Origin: Streptosporangium nondiastaticum
Lineage (GTDB): Bacteria > Actinomycetota > Actinomycetes > Streptomycetales > Streptomycetaceae
NCBI RefSeq assembly: GCF_003011965.1
Contig: NZ_PXWG01000012.1
Span: forward strand, 1-64,000
DNA: 64,000 nt
Direction of reading: 5' to 3'
The notes beneath the pieces are model-generated. The model had not been told where the DNA came from, ran no database searches, and was given only the letters and a program-made list of their open reading frames with translations. The number at the start of each line of letters is the position of its first letter. Position 1 is the first letter of the stretch. The translations under genes were made by a program, and so were the position numbers. Positions 42,615-51,447 of the stretch are shown one piece after another.

Positions 42615-42644
42615 GTTGCCGCCCGCATCGGCTCGGGCGGCAAC
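42615..42644. terminator. second hairpin after ppdK
   Basis: 11-bp perfect stem GTTGCCGCCCG/CGGGCGGCAAC with an eight-base loop, 18 bases after the first. Confidence 0.5.
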
Positions 42645-42849
42645 TCGCATACTCAGCGGCCGCTTTTTCGCTCGCCACCCCCCACGGGAACGAGCGGGGC
42701 GCGGCCCCGAGTGCGTGAATAGCATTTCGCTTCCCCCACGTTCCCCGCGAGTCCTTTCAACTGTGGCCAAAAGGGCGTGGTAACAGCTCGTATCGGTGTG
42801 CATACTCAGTGAGCGGGGGGTGGTTGCGGATGTCTCATGTGGGGGTTTG

Positions 42850-43902
42850 GTGCTGCGCGTCCATTTCACTGGACTCGATCTGGCCCGGTTGCGCCTGGCC
42901 GGAGACCCGGACGCACTCTGGGAAACCGTATTGAGCCTCCACCGGCTCCGGGACAAACAAGGCGAGTCGATCTTCGGGGATTGGCGCTCGGAAACCCGCG
43001 CCAGGTTGAATGGTGAAACTCGGCTTCTCGCCCCGCTGGTGCCATCCCGCGGGTATTTTCCGGACTTCCTCACGCCCCCCGAAGGGGTACTCGGACTCGA
43101 CTCCGGCATGCAGGCCCTGCGCGAGACGCCGGGCGAGCGGGTGCACCGCGAGCTCGGCCGGCTCTCCACGGCCCGGACGCTCCCCGCTTGGATACGATCC
43201 ATGGCCGAGGGCGACGAGCGTGCCTTCGCCAAGCTCACCGGCGCGCTCCAGGCCTACCACGAGGCCGCGATAGCACCCTACTGGCAGCACATCCAGGCCC
43301 AGATCGAGGCCGACCGGGCCGTGCGCGGCCGGGCCCTGCTGGACGGCGGCGCGGACGCGCTCCTCTCCTCACTGCCGCCGATGATGCGCTGGCGCGCGCC
43401 CGTCCTGGAAGCCGACTACCCCGTCGACCGCGACGTCCACCTCAACGGCCGGGGGCTGCTGCTGGTTCCCTCCTTCTTCTGCCGCCGCACGCCCGTCACG
43501 TACCAGGACCCCGAGCTCACCCCGGTCCTCGTCTACCCCGCCCGGCACATGTCGGAGTCCGCGCCCGCCGTGCAGACCGCGCCGCGCTCCCTCGGCAAGC
43601 TCGTCGGGCACACCCGCTCGGCGGTCCTCGGCTCCATCGGCGGCGGCTGCACCACCAGCGAACTCGCCCGCCGCGTCGGCGTGTCCGCGGCCTCCGCCAG
43701 CCAGCACGCGGGCGTGCTGCGCGAGGCGGGCCTGGTCCTGACGCTGCGCAACGGCAGTGCGGTGATGCACACCCTGACGCCCCTGGGCGCGGCCCTCCTG
43801 CGCGGCGGCCACAAGACGACCCAACTGGCGCCGAGGCCGCCTCAGCCGTCGATCCCCGAGCGCTCCACCCCCGCCACGATGCTGCAGTCTCCCGGGGGCT
43901 GA
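42850..43902 (+). CDS. ArsR-like winged-helix regulator (DUF5937 type)
   Basis: 350 residues. N-terminal alpha-beta region of unknown type (LRVHFTGLDLARLRLA) and C-terminal winged helix of ArsR type (RSAVLGSIGGGCTTSELARRVGVSAASASQHAGVLREAGLV). GTG start by family N-terminus. The last 20 or so residues (PPQPSIPERSTPATML) are encoded by a duplicated, antisense copy of the end of the neighbouring permease gene, so the original C-terminus has probably been replaced. Convergent with the sugar ABC operon. Confidence 0.8.
   Translation: MLRVHFTGLDLARLRLAGDPDALWETVLSLHRLRDKQGESIFGDWRSETRARLNGETRLLAPLVPSRGYFPDFLTPPEGVLGLDSGMQALRETPGERVHRELGRLSTARTLPAWIRSMAEGDERAFAKLTGALQAYHEAAIAPYWQHIQAQIEADRAVRGRALLDGGADALLSSLPPMMRWRAPVLEADYPVDRDVHLNGRGLLLVPSFFCRRTPVTYQDPELTPVLVYPARHMSESAPAVQTAPRSLGKLVGHTRSAVLGSIGGGCTTSELARRVGVSAASASQHAGVLREAGLVLTLRNGSAVMHTLTPLGAALLRGGHKTTQLAPRPPQPSIPERSTPATMLQSPGG
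43836..43881 (-). pseudogene. duplicated 3' end of the sugar permease gene
   Basis: 46 bases match 43962-44007 with an offset of 126 and four mismatches. On the minus strand both read IVAGVERSGIDG-stop, and all four mismatches are at third codon positions and silent in that frame (GTG/GTC twice, GAG/GAA, TCG/TCC). The copy lies inside the ArsR-like gene on the other strand. The similarity also covers six bases past the stop codon. Confidence 0.85.
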
Positions 43903-43961
43903 GACATCAGCGGCTGCCGCCGCGGGCCCCCGGACCCCCAGCCGGGGGCGGGCGGGCGCTC
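43882..43961. repeat. GC-rich spacer between permease end copies, similar to the recO spacer
   Basis: Begins GCTGCAGTCTCCCGGGGG (from 43881) and contains CCCCCGGACCCCCAGCCGG, both nearly identical to parts of the 22548-22607 spacer. It also contains the ArsR-like stop and a hairpin that could terminate both converging genes. Confidence 0.6.
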
Positions 43962-43967
43962 GCCGCC

Positions 43968-44822
43968 TCAGCCGTCGATCCCGGAGCGTTCGACCCCCGC
44001 GACGATGTACCGCTGCAGCACCAGGAAGACCAGGAGCAGTGGCGCTACCGACACTGCCGCTGCCACGAACAGCTCGTGGAGGTTGACGGCCTGGGCCGTC
44101 GTGAAGGTGGACAGGGCCACCTGTACGGTCCAGGCATCGCGGTCCTGGCCGATGACCAGGGGCCACAGGAACGAGTTCCACGCCCCGATGAACACGATCG
44201 TGCCGACCGCGGCGAACACCGGCCGCGCGTTCGGCACGACCACGAGCCAGTACGTCCGCCACGGCCCGAGGCCGTCCACCTGCGCCGCGTCCTCCAGCTC
44301 CCGCGGGAAGCCCAGGAAGTACTGCCGGAAGACGAAGCACGCGAAGGCGCTGAAGAGCGTCGGCACGATCAGGCCGCGCAGGCTGGAGACCCAGCCCAGC
44401 GACGACACCAGCACGAACGACGGCACGAAGGTGACCGCCGCCGGCACCAGCAGCGTGCCCAGGACCGCGGTGAGGACGGCGCCCGCGTACCGGTAGGGGA
44501 TCCGGGCCAGGCCGTAGCCCGCGAGCGAGGCGAGCAGCACCGTGCCGAGCGTCGTCGCCACCGCGATCAGCGTGGAGTTCAGCAGGGCGTGCGCCATCGG
44601 CACGTCCGGGTCGGCGAACAGCTCCCGCACGTTCGACCAGTGCAGCTCGGACGGGAAGAACGTCCAGTCCGGCGAGGTGATGTCCGCCTCCGCGGCGAGC
44701 CCGTTCCGCACGAGCAGGTAGAAGGGGATCAGGAACAGCACGGCGAGCGCGATCAGCAGCACCAGCCGCAGCGCCCGCCCGGCCCGTACGAGGGCATCGT
44801 CCGTCTGTCTCACGGCTCCCAT
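43968..44822 (-). CDS. sugar ABC transporter permease, MalG/UgpE type
   Basis: 284 residues with six hydrophobic segments. The EAA loop that contacts the ATPase is at PRELEDAAQVDGLGPWRTYW. ATG begins five bases after the upstream permease stop with GAGG nearby; a GTG three codons in is an alternative. Third gene of a binding protein-permease-permease operon with no ATPase, so it probably uses a shared ATPase encoded elsewhere (MsiK in Streptomyces). Confidence 0.9.
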   Translation of the reverse strand: MGAVRQTDDALVRAGRALRLVLLIALAVLFLIPFYLLVRNGLAAEADITSPDWTFFPSELHWSNVRELFADPDVPMAHALLNSTLIAVATTLGTVLLASLAGYGLARIPYRYAGAVLTAVLGTLLVPAAVTFVPSFVLVSSLGWVSSLRGLIVPTLFSAFACFVFRQYFLGFPRELEDAAQVDGLGPWRTYWLVVVPNARPVFAAVGTIVFIGAWNSFLWPLVIGQDRDAWTVQVALSTFTTAQAVNLHELFVAAAVSVAPLLLVFLVLQRYIVAGVERSGIDG

Positions 44823-44827
44823 CCGCC

Positions 44828-45745
44828 TCACGCCTCCCGCCTGCCCAGCCCCGACCACCGCGACTGCACCACCGTCACCACCGCGATCACCAGCGCCAGC
44901 ACCACCGCGCCCGCGCTGCCCACCCCGAGGTTCTGCCCCTGCCCGAGCGCCGTGTAGTAGAGGTACACGAGCGGCGGCCTGGCGTACGGCGGGTAGCCGC
45001 GCGCGTCCGACAGCAGGTTGTAGAACTCGTCGAACGCCTGGAAGGCGTTGATGACGAGGAGCAGCACCACCGCCACCGACGTCGCCCGCAGCGCCGGGAA
45101 GGTGATGTGCCGGAACGTCTGCCACCCCGGCCGCGCCCCGTCGACGGCGGCCGCCTCGTACAGCTGCGGCGGGATCCGCTGCAGGCCGGCGAGGAACAGC
45201 ACCATGTAGAAGCCCGCCTGGAGCCACAGCCGGACGGTCACCACGACCAGCCAGTACCAGGGCGGGTCGGTGACCGACAGCCACGCCACCGGCTCGGCGC
45301 CGAACCAGCCCAGCACCGTGTTGGCCAGCCCGAACCGCACCCCGTTGAACACCGACAGCTTCCACACCAGCGCGGCGACCACGTAGCTGCACGCCGTCGG
45401 CAGGAAGAACACCGACCGGAAGAACGCCTGCGCCCGCCGCAGCCGGCTCACGGCCAGCGCGAGCCCCAGTGACAGGGCGTACGTGGCGGGCACGATGAAG
45501 GCCGTGAACAGCGCGAACGTGCCCAGCGCGGAGCGGAACGCGGGGTCCCCGAGCACCTGCCGGTAGTTGTCCAGGCCGGTGAAGTCCGTGGGGGAGACGG
45601 TGTTGTGCGCGTCGAAGAAGCTGAGCCACACGCTCCAGCCCAGCGGCACGTACGTGAAGAGGACGAGGCCCAGCACGAAGGGGCCGGTGAAGACCCAGAA
45701 CCACAGGGCCTGCCGCCGCCGGCGCACCGCGCCGTACGCCGCCAC
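44828..45745 (-). CDS. sugar ABC transporter permease, MalF/UgpA type
   Basis: 305 residues, six hydrophobic segments, EAA loop PPQLYEAAAVDGARPGWQTF. GTG start one base after the binding protein stop, indicating coupling. Heterodimer partner of the following permease. Confidence 0.9.
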   Translation of the reverse strand: MAAYGAVRRRRQALWFWVFTGPFVLGLVLFTYVPLGWSVWLSFFDAHNTVSPTDFTGLDNYRQVLGDPAFRSALGTFALFTAFIVPATYALSLGLALAVSRLRRAQAFFRSVFFLPTACSYVVAALVWKLSVFNGVRFGLANTVLGWFGAEPVAWLSVTDPPWYWLVVVTVRLWLQAGFYMVLFLAGLQRIPPQLYEAAAVDGARPGWQTFRHITFPALRATSVAVVLLLVINAFQAFDEFYNLLSDARGYPPYARPPLVYLYYTALGQGQNLGVGSAGAVVLALVIAVVTVVQSRWSGLGRREA

Positions 45746-45746
45746 G

Positions 45747-46994
45747 TCAGGCCTTCTTCCCGGCGCGCTTCAGCTCCTCCGCGGTCCGCCGCACCGCCGC
45801 CCGCACCTCGCGCTCCGGGTCGGCGCCCTCCTTGATGATCCGGCTGAGCCCGTCCTGGTACGCGGTCTGCGCGGCGACCGTCCACAGCAGCGGCTGGGCG
45901 TAGCCGTGGTCGGCGGTGAACCGCACGGCCTCGGCCGCCGCGCCCTCCTTGAGCTTGCCCGCCTTCGCGGCCAGGGAGCGGCGGGCCGGGATGTGGAAGC
46001 CGTAGGACAGCGCGAAGTCCTCCTGGTAGTCGCTGCGGTCGACCCACAGCCACTTCACGTACGCCTTCGCCGCCTCCTGTCGCCCGCTGCGCGTGCTGAC
46101 GGCCGCGCCGTACGCGCCGACGGGCACGGCCGGTCTGCCGGCGGGCCCGTCGGCGGGGAAGGGCAGCACCCCGAAGTCGTAGCCGAGCGCCTTCTTCACC
46201 ACCGGCAGCGCCCACAGCCCGGACCACTGCATCGCGGTCAGCCCCTGGAGGAGGGCGGACGGGTCGGACCAGTCGGCGGGCGCGCCCAGCAGCAGGGACT
46301 TCTCCGCGTAGAGCCGGTGCAGCTTGCCGAGGGTGCGGGCGGCGGCCGGGTCGTCGAAGCCCGGCCTGCCGTCGGCGGTGACGAGCGAGAGGCCCGCCGC
46401 GTACAGGGGCGTGCCGCCGAGGACGCCCGCGCCGCCGTCGTTGCCGAGGAACAGGCCCTTGACCGTGCCCCGGGTGAGGCTGCGCGCGGCGTCGACCAGC
46501 TCGTCCAGGGTGCGCGGCGGCCGCACTCCGGCCTGCTCCAGCAGGCTGCGGCGGTAGTAGAGCAGCTGGGTGTCGACGACCTGGGGGATCGCCCACACGC
46601 GGCCGTCCCAGGTCTTCGGCGCGAGGACGGCCCGGTCGAAGTCGTCCTTGACGCCGTCCAGCAGGCCGGTGAGGTCGGCGACCTGCCCGCCGCGGATCTG
46701 GTCCAGGCTCGGGCCGTTGACCTCGAAGACGTCCGGCCCGGAGTTCGTCAGCAGGGCGGCGGCGGTCTGCTGGTCGTAGTTCCCGGGCCGCCACTCGATC
46801 CGCACGTCGGCGCCCTCGTACGCGGCGGCGTACCGGCCCACCGCCTGCCGCGTGCCCGCCTCGCCGTACTGGTGGTACCAGTGGGAGAGCCGGGGCCGTC
46901 CCGAACCCTCCCCGCCGCGCCCCGTGTCGGACCCGCACCCGGTCAGTGCGAGCGCGGCACCGCCGGACAAGAGCAGTCTGCGGCTGATCGGCAT
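45747..46994 (-). CDS. sugar-binding lipoprotein of ABC importer
   Basis: 415 residues. Twin-Arg-like start ISRRLLLSGGAALALTGCGS with lipobox LTGC. Extracellular solute-binding family 1 with typical VEWRPGNYDQQTAAALLTNSG-like repeat of early strands and FPADGPAGRPAVPVGAYGAAV in the second lobe. GGGGGAGA seven bases before the ATG. First gene of the operon; sugar not identifiable. Confidence 0.9.
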   Translation of the reverse strand: MPISRRLLLSGGAALALTGCGSDTGRGGEGSGRPRLSHWYHQYGEAGTRQAVGRYAAAYEGADVRIEWRPGNYDQQTAAALLTNSGPDVFEVNGPSLDQIRGGQVADLTGLLDGVKDDFDRAVLAPKTWDGRVWAIPQVVDTQLLYYRRSLLEQAGVRPPRTLDELVDAARSLTRGTVKGLFLGNDGGAGVLGGTPLYAAGLSLVTADGRPGFDDPAAARTLGKLHRLYAEKSLLLGAPADWSDPSALLQGLTAMQWSGLWALPVVKKALGYDFGVLPFPADGPAGRPAVPVGAYGAAVSTRSGRQEAAKAYVKWLWVDRSDYQEDFALSYGFHIPARRSLAAKAGKLKEGAAAEAVRFTADHGYAQPLLWTVAAQTAYQDGLSRIIKEGADPEREVRAAVRRTAEELKRAGKKA

Positions 46995-47067
46995 GTCGGT
47001 TCTCCCCCTCGCGGTCGGGACCGTACGGACCAACGATCAACGATGGGGGAGGATTACGACAGGGCCA

Positions 47068-48966
47068 TTACCGCCGCGTGTCCGTCTTCCGGGCCGGTTC
47101 CGCGCCGATGCGGAAGCGGAGGCGGCAGATCACCGCGTCCGTGTCCCGCCGCACCGCGTGGGCCACGACCGCGCCGCGCTGGTTCTGCAGCAGCCGCTGC
47201 CAGACGTGGGCGGGCTCGACCTCGGGGATGAGGACCGTGACGCGGTTGTCGGGGTGCCGGTCGGTGAGTTCGTGGACGTAGGCGACGATCGGGCGGCCCA
47301 GGGCCCGCGTGGGCGCGGGCAGTTCGACGAGGTCGACGCCCGGGTTCCACAGCTCCCAGTCGCGCCGCAGCGTCTCGGCGGCCCGCGCCCCCTCCGCGTC
47401 GGGCTGGACGGCGGTCACCGCGATCACCTCGTCGCCCAGCGACACGGCGGCCGTCAGGGCCTTGCTGGTCAGCCGGGAGAGGGAGGAGACGGGCACGACG
47501 ACCACGCTGTGGCAGCGGCGCGGCGCCTCCGGCACCCGGCCCAGCCCCAGCCGCTCGCCGATCCGCCCGTACGAACGGTGCACGGCCTCGAAGACCAGGA
47601 CCATCAGCGGCAGCGCCAGGGCGATCAGCCAGGCGCCCTCCTCGAACTTCGTGGCCGTGACCACGACCGCCGACACGCCCGTCAGCAGCGCGCCGGAGCC
47701 GTTGAGGAGCGCCTTGCCGCGCCAGCCCGCCGAGCGCTCCAGCCGCCAGTGCCGCACCATGCCGACCTGGCAGATCGTGAAGCCCACGAACACCCCGATC
47801 GCGAACAGCGGCACGAGCGTGTTGACGTCGCCCCCGGAGAAGACCAGCAGCAGCGCGGAGACCGCCGCGAGGGCCAGCACGCCGTGCCGGTGCACCTGCC
47901 GGTCCGCCTTGAGGCCGAAGACGTGCGGCAGGTAGTTGTCCCGGGCCAGCAGGGCCATCAGGACGGGCAGCCCGCCGAAGGACGTGTTCGCGGCCAGCGC
48001 CAGCAGCACGACGGTCGCGAACTGCACCACGTAGAAGGCGCCGTTGTGGCCGAGCGAGGCGTCGGCGAGCTGCGCGAGGACCGTGACGCCCTCCACCGGC
48101 TGCAGGTGGAAGCGGCCGATGAGCACCGCCAGGCCGATCAGCATGACGCCCAGCAGGGCGCCCAGCGCGACCTCCGTCCGCTGGGCCCGCCGCTGCGCCG
48201 GGGCCCGGAAGGCCGGCACGGCGTTGGCCACGGCCTCCACGCCGGTGAGGGCGGAGCAGCCGGCGGCGAAGGCCTTCAGGAGCAGCAGGGCGCCCACGGC
48301 CGTGGCGTTCCCGGCGAGCGCGGACGCGTGCCCGGCGGCGGCCTCGGTGCTCGCGGGCGCGTCCCGCAGCAGCCCGGCCACGATCATCGTCAGGACCGAG
48401 CCGACGAACACGGCCGTCGGCACCATGAACCACTTCGCGGACTCCACGATGCCGCGCAGGTTCACCCCCGTCACCAGGGCCAGCACGCCCAGGCAGATCC
48501 ACAGCCGGTCCGCGTAGAGGGAGGGGAAGGCCGAGGTCAGGGCGGCGACGCCGGCGGTGACCGACACCGCCACGTTCAGCACGTAGTCCAGCACCAGGGA
48601 GGCCGCGGTCACCAGCGCGGTGCGCCGCCCGAGGTGCCGCTTGGCGACCGCGTACGAGCCGCCGCCGTCGGGGAACGCCGCGATGACCTGCCGGTAGGAG
48701 GCGACGAGGACCGCCAGCAGGGCGGCGATCGCGAAGGTGACGGGGAGCGTGAAGCCCAGCCCGTACGCGCCCGCCGCGGCCAGCACCAGGACGATCGACT
48801 CGGGCCCGTAGGCCACCGACGCCATCGCGTCCAGCGAGAGGGCCGCGAGCCCCTGAGGGGCGGTCAGCCGGTGCCGGTCCTCGGCGGACGGCCGCGCGGC
48901 GCCGGTATCCGGGGGCTCCTCGCCGGCCCCTTCGGGCCGCTGGTTCGCGTGCGCGAGCAGGGACAT
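47068..48966 (-). CDS. APC-family amino acid permease
   Basis: 632 residues. About 12 membrane segments between residues 40 and 480, starting LDAMASVAYGPESIVLVLA, which matches the APC superfamily helix 1 (unwound Gly region). A soluble C-terminal domain of about 130 residues (RCHSVVVVPVSSLSRLTSKAL onward) is typical of the actinobacterial branch and may be regulatory. ATG with GGAGGT eight bases upstream. Transported amino acid unknown. Confidence 0.88.
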   Translation of the reverse strand: MSLLAHANQRPEGAGEEPPDTGAARPSAEDRHRLTAPQGLAALSLDAMASVAYGPESIVLVLAAAGAYGLGFTLPVTFAIAALLAVLVASYRQVIAAFPDGGGSYAVAKRHLGRRTALVTAASLVLDYVLNVAVSVTAGVAALTSAFPSLYADRLWICLGVLALVTGVNLRGIVESAKWFMVPTAVFVGSVLTMIVAGLLRDAPASTEAAAGHASALAGNATAVGALLLLKAFAAGCSALTGVEAVANAVPAFRAPAQRRAQRTEVALGALLGVMLIGLAVLIGRFHLQPVEGVTVLAQLADASLGHNGAFYVVQFATVVLLALAANTSFGGLPVLMALLARDNYLPHVFGLKADRQVHRHGVLALAAVSALLLVFSGGDVNTLVPLFAIGVFVGFTICQVGMVRHWRLERSAGWRGKALLNGSGALLTGVSAVVVTATKFEEGAWLIALALPLMVLVFEAVHRSYGRIGERLGLGRVPEAPRRCHSVVVVPVSSLSRLTSKALTAAVSLGDEVIAVTAVQPDAEGARAAETLRRDWELWNPGVDLVELPAPTRALGRPIVAYVHELTDRHPDNRVTVLIPEVEPAHVWQRLLQNQRGAVVAHAVRRDTDAVICRLRFRIGAEPARKTDTRR

Positions 48967-49186
48967 TCTGTTCGTACCTCCGTGCTTGGGACGCCCAGCG
49001 TGCGGCCGGTCCCGCGCGCCCGCGCACGTCCTTGGCGGGCTCTTGGCGCGTTCCGGAGGGATCTTCACGCGTTCTTGACGGCCGGGCTCCGGTTACGTCA
49101 GCGGGGCGTAAGGGTTGGCCCAAGTGGCGTCAGCACCCCGTCAACACCCGGCGTTCCGCCCTTGGTACGGGCCTAGCGTCACGGGC

Positions 49187-49762
49187 ATGGGACGGCGACA
49201 GCTCTCGAAGGCGCGGGCGGGCGGCCCCGTCGCGCAGACGGCACGGACGAAGGCGCAGCCGCCCGGCGGTGCGGTCCTCGCCCACGACCGGGACTGGCGG
49301 CGCGAGGCGCGGGCCGCCTGGTACTGCGGCGCAGCCCTCGCGGGCGTCCTCGTCCTCGCCGACCTCGCCCGCGGCGGGCTCGACGGGCCGCGCGCCGCCT
49401 GCTGGACCGGCCTCGGGGCGCTCCTGCTGGCCGTCCTGCTGCCGCAGAAGGTCACCGCCGGCGACGGCTGGCTCGCCGTGCGCGGCCTGCTGGGCGAGAA
49501 GCGCGTCCGCACGGACCTGCTCACGCAGGTGCGCCGCGCGGACGGCATGACGCCGCGGCTCGTGCTGCGGGACGCCGGGGGCAACCGCGTGGAGTTCGAC
49601 CCGGAGGTCCTCGTCGCCAACCCGCTGCTCTGGCACCGGCTGGACACGGGCGTGCGGCGCGCCCGCGAGAGCGGCCTGCTGCGGGAGGGCGGGGCGCCGC
49701 TGGCGGAACTCGCGGAACGCATCGACGGGGAGGGGGCGCGGCGGCTGCTGGAAGAGTGGTGA
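49187..49762 (+). CDS. small membrane protein with PH-like domain
   Basis: 191 residues. Two hydrophobic segments (AWYCGAALAGVLVLADLA and GLGALLLAVLLPQ), then a soluble part (VTAGDGWLAVRGLLGEKRVRTDLLTQVR) resembling bacterial PH-like membrane domains. TAGCGT seven bases before ATG and no ribosome site suggest a leaderless transcript. Function unknown; convergent with the SDR gene eight bases away. Confidence 0.75.
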   Translation: MGRRQLSKARAGGPVAQTARTKAQPPGGAVLAHDRDWRREARAAWYCGAALAGVLVLADLARGGLDGPRAACWTGLGALLLAVLLPQKVTAGDGWLAVRGLLGEKRVRTDLLTQVRRADGMTPRLVLRDAGGNRVEFDPEVLVANPLLWHRLDTGVRRARESGLLREGGAPLAELAERIDGEGARRLLEEW

Positions 49763-49770
49763 GGCCCCGC

Positions 49771-50700
49771 CTACAGCCAGTCGTACGTCACGCCGGTCAG
49801 CCTCTCCGACGCCGCCCAGAGCCCGGCACCGGCACGGTCGTTCCGCGTCCAAGGAGCCCGCACCGTCCGCCGCGTGGGCGTCCCCGAACTGCGGTACTCG
49901 AAGCGCGGACCGAAGTAGTCGTCCTGCCGCACGTCCTGCGCGGTCGCCGCGTACAGCGTCGGCCGCGCCCCGTCCTCCGGGCTCTGGGCGAAGAGCCGGT
50001 TGGCCAGCTCGGCGAGGCGCGCGGCGGCCTCCCGGCCCTCCATCCGCGCCCCGGCCGTCTGCAGGTTCGTGGCCGCGTAGCCGGGGTGCGCGGCGACGGC
50101 GACGACGCGCGAGCCCTCCGCCGTCAGCCGCTGCGCCAGCTCGTGCGTGAACAGCAGGTTGGCGCTCTTGGAGCGGCCGTACGCGATCCAGCGGCGGTAG
50201 CGGTGCTCCATGTTGAGGTCGCGCGGGTCGACCGTGCCCAGGACGTGCAGCCCGCTGGAGACGGTGACGACCCGCGCGCCGTGTCCGGCCTCCCGCAGCC
50301 GCGGCAGCAGCAGCCCGGTCAGCGCGAAATGGCCGAGATGGTTCGTGCCGAACTGCATCTCGAACCCGTCGACCGTGCGGCGCTGCGGCAGCGCCATCAC
50401 CCCGGCGTTGTTGATCAGCAGGTCCAGCCGGTCGCCGGGCAGGTCCGCGGCGAAGGCCCGCACCGAGGACAGGTCCGCGAGGTCGAGCGGGGCGAACTGC
50501 ACGTCGGCGCCGGGCGCCGCCGCGCGGACCCGCTCCTCGGCGGCCTTGCCGCGCGTCGCGTCGCGGCAGGCGAGGACGACCCGCGCGCCGCGCCGCGCCA
50601 GCTCGCGGGCCGTGACGTAGCCGATGCCGCTGTTGGCGCCCGTGACCACCGCCGTGCGGCCGCTCTGGTCGGGGATCTCGCTCGCGTTCCATCCAGTCAC
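49771..50700 (-). CDS. short-chain dehydrogenase/reductase
   Basis: 309 residues. Rossmann motif VTGANSGIG, NNAGVM, catalytic Ser in VVTVSSGLH and Tyr-x3-Lys in AYGRSKSANL. The length and the PRDLNMEHRYRRWIAY segment match the retinol dehydrogenase/WW-domain oxidoreductase-like group. GTG start at the edge of the reading frame. Substrate unknown. Confidence 0.9.
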   Translation of the reverse strand: MTGWNASEIPDQSGRTAVVTGANSGIGYVTARELARRGARVVLACRDATRGKAAEERVRAAAPGADVQFAPLDLADLSSVRAFAADLPGDRLDLLINNAGVMALPQRRTVDGFEMQFGTNHLGHFALTGLLLPRLREAGHGARVVTVSSGLHVLGTVDPRDLNMEHRYRRWIAYGRSKSANLLFTHELAQRLTAEGSRVVAVAAHPGYAATNLQTAGARMEGREAAARLAELANRLFAQSPEDGARPTLYAATAQDVRQDDYFGPRFEYRSSGTPTRRTVRAPWTRNDRAGAGLWAASERLTGVTYDWL

Positions 50701-50837
50701 GTCTGCTGCGCTCCTCTGCGGTCCGCACCCGGCACATACGCGTCAGTAGCCCTCTTCGGTCCCAGCGTAGGCGAGGGGGTGCGGGTGCCGGGCGGGCATT
50801 CGCCCGATACGGTGGCCCGCGCGCGGGGCGCCCCCGC

Positions 50838-51239
50838 TCAGCGCAGCCGGACCGTATACGCCGGGACCGACACGGCGGCGTCGTCCAGGCACCGGCCGTC
50901 CGTCAGGTCGAACCGCCGCCCGGCCGGCGGCGAGGTGACGTACGGCCGCCCGCCCGCCGACCCCAGCGGGCCCCGCGCGAGGACGAACGCCCCGCTGAAC
51001 GGGTCCTGATTGCCTATGGCGTACGCGCGTCCCGCCCGGTCGACGAAGACGGCGGCCTGCTGGCCGTCCGGCAGCAGCACCGCCACCCCGCGCCCGGGCG
51101 TCAGATCGCCCAGCTCGCAGAGGGCGTGCCAGCGGCGCCCGAGGAGCGCCTCGACGCGCAGGGAAGCGGGCACGGAGGCGCGTGCGGGCGCGGGCGCGGA
51201 GGCGGGCGCGGGCGGGAGCTGCTCGGGAGCGACGGTCAT
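50838..51239 (-). CDS. nirD: NirD-like (nitrite reductase small subunit) protein
   Basis: 133 residues. The Rieske-like fold without iron ligands, as in NirD: AIGNQDPFSGAFVLARGPLG and GRPYVTSPPAGRRFDLTDGRCLDD. NirD is the small subunit of assimilatory NADH-dependent nitrite reductase, but no nirB is present in this window. The first 35 residues are Ala/Pro-rich. ATG with AAGGGA ten bases upstream. A palindrome CTGTG-G-CACAG lies about 75 bases upstream. Confidence 0.82.
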   Translation of the reverse strand: MTVAPEQLPPAPASAPAPARASVPASLRVEALLGRRWHALCELGDLTPGRGVAVLLPDGQQAAVFVDRAGRAYAIGNQDPFSGAFVLARGPLGSAGGRPYVTSPPAGRRFDLTDGRCLDDAAVSVPAYTVRLR

Positions 51240-51447
51240 CGCGGGAGGTCCCTTCGGGAGAGCGGACAGGGACGGTGGGGGAGCGGGCCGGGCTGCGGAG
51301 CGTCCAGCACTGTGGCACAGCCGCCGCCGTCTGTCGCCACCGTGGCACACGTTTTCACCACACCTGTGACCGCTGTGTGTCCGGCTTCGGCACGGCCTGC
51401 CGCCGTCTTCCGCAAGCGAGTTGGGCGGAGCCCGTACGATCGCCGGG

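Larger units (their letters stand above)
42137..42849. other. non-coding interval with short repeats and two hairpins
   Basis: Just after ppdK comes a short imperfect repeat of a 15- to 18-base TTCGCRTGGGNGCCC unit (about 42267-42330). Further on are two terminator-like hairpins (given separately), and then AT-richer sequence that probably holds the promoter of the ArsR-like gene. A possible small frame from GTG near 42451 would contain CPTCG but runs through both hairpins, so I do not call it a gene. Confidence 0.55.

Noticed and set aside
42451..42718. Possible small zinc-ribbon protein (contains CPTCG) downstream of ppdK
   Set aside because: The frame runs through two strong terminator-like hairpins and its second half is low complexity; only the CxxC motif speaks for it.
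47068..48966. Potassium transporter (Kup-like) instead of amino acid permease
   Set aside because: Helix 1 and overall spacing fit the APC group better, though the soluble C-terminal domain could mislead.
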